In this document: positions 63,478 to 64,000 of the stretch, one piece after another
Position numbering within the stretch: the stretch's first letter is position 1
How the letters are laid out: each line of letters opens with the position of its first letter
Origin: Sordariomycetes sp. S80-01Y
Lineage: Eukaryota; Ascomycota; Sordariomycetes
NCBI GenBank assembly: GCA_037042185.1
Contig: JAXQJY010000032.1
Location: forward strand, 1,488,001-1,552,000
DNA length: 64,000 bases
Reading direction: 5' to 3'
Program-made: the position numbers and the translations under genes
The notes under the pieces: generated by a model
Seen by the model: only the letters and a program-made list of their open reading frames with translations
Told to the model about the DNA's origin: nothing
The model's database searches: none

Positions 63478-64000
63478 CTAGCTACTCGTGACAACCTTGT
63501 GAACAGCCTTTGCGAAATAATCTACATTCTTGGTGTTCAAGCCCGCCATGCTGATACGGCCATTCTTGGTCATGTAGACATGGGCCTCTTTGCGCAGGCG
63601 AAGGACCTGCTCCTCTGTCAAACCCGTGAAGCTAAACATGCCGATCTGGTCGGTGATGTGGTTCCAGGTGCCCGGAGTGCCGAGCGCCTCGAGCTTCGAT
63701 CGCAGTGCATTGCGCATGTCCTTGATGCGGCCAGACATTGTGGTGAGGTTCTCCTCCCACTCAGCGAACAGCTTGGGGTCGTTGAGAACGGTGCTGGCAA
63801 TGCGAGCGCCGTACAAAGGAGGGTTGGAGATCTCGGAGCGCTGGAGAATGGCGAGCTGCGAGGCCAAGCGCCCGATTGTTGTGGCGGCCTCTGGGCCAGG
63901 ACCGGTGATGGCATGGAAGCAGCCTGCCCGCTCACCGTAGAGACCGAAGTTCTTTGCGAAAGACTGGGCAATCAGCAGCTCGAAGCCTTGCTCGATGAAG
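63478..64000 (-). CDS. aspartate/aromatic aminotransferase, C-terminal part
   Basis: Only the last 173 codons are in the window; the 5' part lies beyond the right edge. The frame runs without an intron to the stop at 63478. The PLP-lysine motif of class I aminotransferases is intact (AQSFAKNFGLYGERAG), and the arginine that binds the substrate carboxylate sits in TKNGRISMAGL. EISNPPLYGARIAS and MRNALRSKLEALGTPGTWNHI match aspartate aminotransferase. It moves an amino group between aspartate and 2-oxoglutarate. Mitochondrial or cytosolic location cannot be told without the N-terminus. Confidence 0.93.
   Translation of the reverse strand, partial: FIEQGFELLIAQSFAKNFGLYGERAGCFHAITGPGPEAATTIGRLASQLAILQRSEISNPPLYGARIASTVLNDPKLFAEWEENLTTMSGRIKDMRNALRSKLEALGTPGTWNHITDQIGMFSFTGLTEEQVLRLRKEAHVYMTKNGRISMAGLNTKNVDYFAKAVHKVVTSS

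Overview
The window is nuclear DNA of a filamentous ascomycete (Pezizomycotina, most likely Sordariomycetes; this is inferred from gene content and not tested). The evidence is single genes with separate promoters and small GT-AG introns of 47-97 bp, often with a CTRAC-type branch site. It also includes typical fungal families: Zn2Cys6 regulators, a Pth11-type 7TM protein, Pam17 and Prm10. I support 26 protein genes, one of them cut by the right edge. I see no tRNA, rRNA, transposon or CRISPR array.

Left part, 0-31.6 kb, is mostly housekeeping. It holds uba4 (tRNA thiolation), pam17 (mitochondrial import motor), a chromodomain/AT-hook protein, an RRM-like protein, a small one-pass membrane protein, an HPP membrane protein, a DUF2828 vWA-like protein, a minimal PIP-kinase-like protein, a Prm10/ThrE transporter, a sulfotransferase, a vacuolar-type M20 carboxypeptidase, an archaemetzincin and a 7TM rhodopsin-domain protein. 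Middle part, 31.6-44.9 kb, is gene-poor: a DUF202 protein, a DHA1-type drug transporter and a sugar transporter are separated by 2.6-3.3 kb stretches with no convincing gene.

Right part, 44.9-61.1 kb, is the most interesting region. A Zn2Cys6 regulator is followed by a D-2-hydroxyacid dehydrogenase, an anion:cation-symporter MFS permease, an RraA/LigK-like aldolase, a LigI-like amidohydrolase fired divergently from it, a second Zn2Cys6 regulator, a fold-type-IV transaminase closely resembling fungal (R)-amine transaminases, a Fungal_trans_2 regulator without a visible zinc cluster, and a sugar permease. I read this as a candidate catabolic cluster: import of a carboxylated substrate, hydrolysis of a cyclic ester/lactone, aldol cleavage to small keto acids, then reduction or transamination. 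Several of its promoters share near-palindromic TCCCGGGA / ACCCGGGGT boxes. The substrate is unknown. The window ends in an aspartate aminotransferase gene.
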